Source: JBARRO01 sp049644265 (GTDB taxonomy: Bacteria; Bacteroidota; Ignavibacteria; UBA10030). From it: a DNA stretch of 8,646 nucleotides. Numbering within the stretch: the first letter of the stretch is position 1; every line of letters begins with the position of its first letter. Below, in pieces: positions 7,628 to 8,646 of this stretch. A program made the position numbers and the translations under genes. The notes under the pieces are model-generated. The model worked only from the letters and a program-made list of their open reading frames with translations. It had not been told where the DNA came from and searched no databases. Location of the stretch: NCBI GenBank assembly GCA_049644265.1, contig JBARRO010000094.1, forward strand, positions 1 through 8,646, given 5' to 3'.

Positions 7628-8644
7628 ATTCACACCGGTTTCATGATTGGAGCCTTCAAGCACCGCCTTCATGAGTGCGTCCCTGCTCACAGGGACAATT
7701 CCAACTTCTCCGCATACAACCCCTCCGGCATAGTTCGCAAGACTCGCGGCCTCACGGACGGAAGATCCTGCAGTCAACGCCACGGTGAGGGTCGATATGA
7801 CGGTGTCGCCGGCGCCGGAGACATCCGCAACCTTTCTTGCTGTCGTCGGAACATGAGTCATTTCGCCGGATCGCTCGAACAGAACCATTCCCTTCTCTCC
7901 AAGCGTGAGGAGAATGTTCGACGCATGCAGGCGGTCCAGGAGTTTCTTACCTATTTCTTCCACGTGATCAAGCCCTGTCAACCGACAGCCGAGCGCTTCT
8001 TCGGTCTCTTTTCGATTTGGCTTGAAGACGGTGACATTCTGGTATTCGAAAAAGTTGTTGAATTTCGGGTCGACGGTGATGATCCTGGAATGCTTGTTGG
8101 CCAGCGTAATGATTTCGTTGATGAGGCGCCTCGTGAGAACCCCCTTGTTGTAATCTTCGAGAATGATACCGTCGAGGTCGCGTATCTGCTCGTTGAGCAG
8201 GTTCAGAATCTGTTGCTCCACAGTTCGGTCGATATCACCTTTGAGCTCATGGTCGATCCGAACGACGTGTTGATGGTGGGCAATCACTCTCGTTTTCACC
8301 GTCGTCGGTCGGGAACTGTCGGTCACAACGCCGGAGGTCGGGAAACCATTCTCTTTGATAATGGCACGCAGTCTTTGGCCCGCATCATCGTTGCCGACGA
8401 CGCCGACCATCAGCGGGATTGCACCGAGTGAGGCGATGTTGTTTGCGACGTTTGCAGCTCCGCCCAACCGCGTCGACTCTTCTTCCACCTCCACAACAGG
8501 AACCGGGGCTTCCGGAGAGATTCGTGCAACGCTTCCCCAGAAATATCTGTCCATCATGAGGTCGCCGATCACGGCAATGCGCTTTCCGGTGAATTTGTCA
8601 GACAGTGCCTGCAGACGTTGTTCTGTAAAGGTTACCAATTTCAA
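7625..8644 (-). CDS. rfaE1: D-glycero-beta-D-manno-heptose-7-phosphate kinase (stand-alone RfaE domain I, PfkB/ribokinase family), 5' end at the window edge
   Basis: A cytoplasmic sugar kinase of at least 339 residues that phosphorylates heptose 7-phosphate to the 1,7-bisphosphate in ADP-heptose synthesis. Its N-terminal region closely follows the HldE kinase domain: IAVIGDLMMDRYFWGSVARI (23-42), then SPEAPVPVV (43-51). GGAANVANN (61-69) is the PfkB glycine motif near the substrate site, DYNKGV (164-169) and FKPNRKE (207-213) match conserved kinase segments, and DVSGAGDT (274-281) is the second PfkB signature with the catalytic base D280. The length fits a complete stand-alone kinase. The first codon in the window is TTG (8642-8644), with a second TTG two codons on; the next in-frame ATG is at M30, inside the conserved IGDLMMDRY. 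So either a TTG start is used or the true start lies upstream of the window. It overlaps rfaE2 by one base. GmhA and GmhB, the other pathway enzymes, are not in the window. Confidence 0.95.
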   Translation of the reverse strand: MKLVTFTEQRLQALSDKFTGKRIAVIGDLMMDRYFWGSVARISPEAPVPVVEVEEESTRLGGAANVANNIASLGAIPLMVGVVGNDDAGQRLRAIIKENGFPTSGVVTDSSRPTTVKTRVIAHHQHVVRIDHELKGDIDRTVEQQILNLLNEQIRDLDGIILEDYNKGVLTRRLINEIITLANKHSRIITVDPKFNNFFEYQNVTVFKPNRKETEEALGCRLTGLDHVEEIGKKLLDRLHASNILLTLGEKGMVLFERSGEMTHVPTTARKVADVSGAGDTVISTLTVALTAGSSVREAASLANYAGGVVCGEVGIVPVSRDALMKAVLEGSNHETGVN

Positions 8645-8646
8645 GC

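Noticed and set aside
7626..7628. TTG one codon upstream as the rfaE2 start
   Set aside because: It is possible, since it would overlap the rfaE1 stop as TTGA, but the adjacent ATG gives the common TGATG overlap and is a stronger start codon.
7577..8431. A 284-codon open frame on the plus strand opposite rfaE1
   Set aside because: It lies antisense to a clear PfkB-family kinase with all its motifs, and its translation has no recognisable domain. It is a shadow of codon bias on the other strand.
1..8646. Mobile elements, CRISPR arrays, tRNA or rRNA genes, phage genes, defence systems or a new multi-gene system
   Set aside because: The coding frames are intact, contiguous and on one strand. 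I saw no transposase, integrase, direct-repeat array or tRNA-like cloverleaf, and the gaps are too short to hold one.

Overview
The window reads as ordinary chromosomal core sequence from a Gram-negative (diderm) bacterium, with every supported gene on the minus strand. From right to left (the direction of transcription) the order is: rfaE1-type heptose kinase (5' end at or just beyond the right edge), rfaE2-type heptose-1-phosphate adenylyltransferase, a 1524-residue TamB/AsmA-like envelope protein, ribonuclease R, and the first 55 codons of an exported TolB-like/PD40-type protein that runs off the left edge. Two things point to the FCB group (Bacteroidota, or the Ignavibacteria/Chlorobi/Kapabacteria side). 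The kinase and adenylyltransferase of heptose synthesis are separate genes rather than a fused HldE, and the N-terminus of the left-edge protein resembles TolB-like proteins I associate with that group. This placement is an inference; no rRNA or other phylogenetic marker lies in the window. Base composition looks moderately GC-rich by eye, with no obvious compositional break.

Layout: 7625-8644 rfaE1; 7140-7625 rfaE2, joined to rfaE1 by a TGATG stop/start overlap; a 53-nt gap; 2512-7086 the TamB-like gene, which starts at TTG; a 61-nt gap; 303-2450 rnr; a 137-nt gap with a weak possible promoter; 1-165 the TolB-like fragment with a good Shine-Dalgarno. The first four genes are close enough to be one transcript. 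The fifth may have its own promoter. No stretch over 300 nt lacks a gene. I see no tRNA, rRNA, CRISPR array, insertion sequence, integrase or obvious repeat.

Functionally this is mostly an envelope-biogenesis block. The two Rfa proteins carry out two steps towards ADP-heptose for the lipopolysaccharide inner core. The TamB-like protein is anchored in the inner membrane and should span the periplasm, serving outer-membrane protein or lipid delivery. RNase R is a cytoplasmic 3'-5' exonuclease that appears to share the transcript. The TolB-like protein is predicted to be exported.

I do not see a new biological system here. The points worth a second look are small: TTG-only starts for the TamB-like gene (and possibly rfaE1), two 6-7 codon ORFs whose stop codons overlap the starts of the TamB-like gene and rnr, an unusually tight Shine-Dalgarno at rnr, and the domain layout and aromatic C-terminus of the TamB-like protein.
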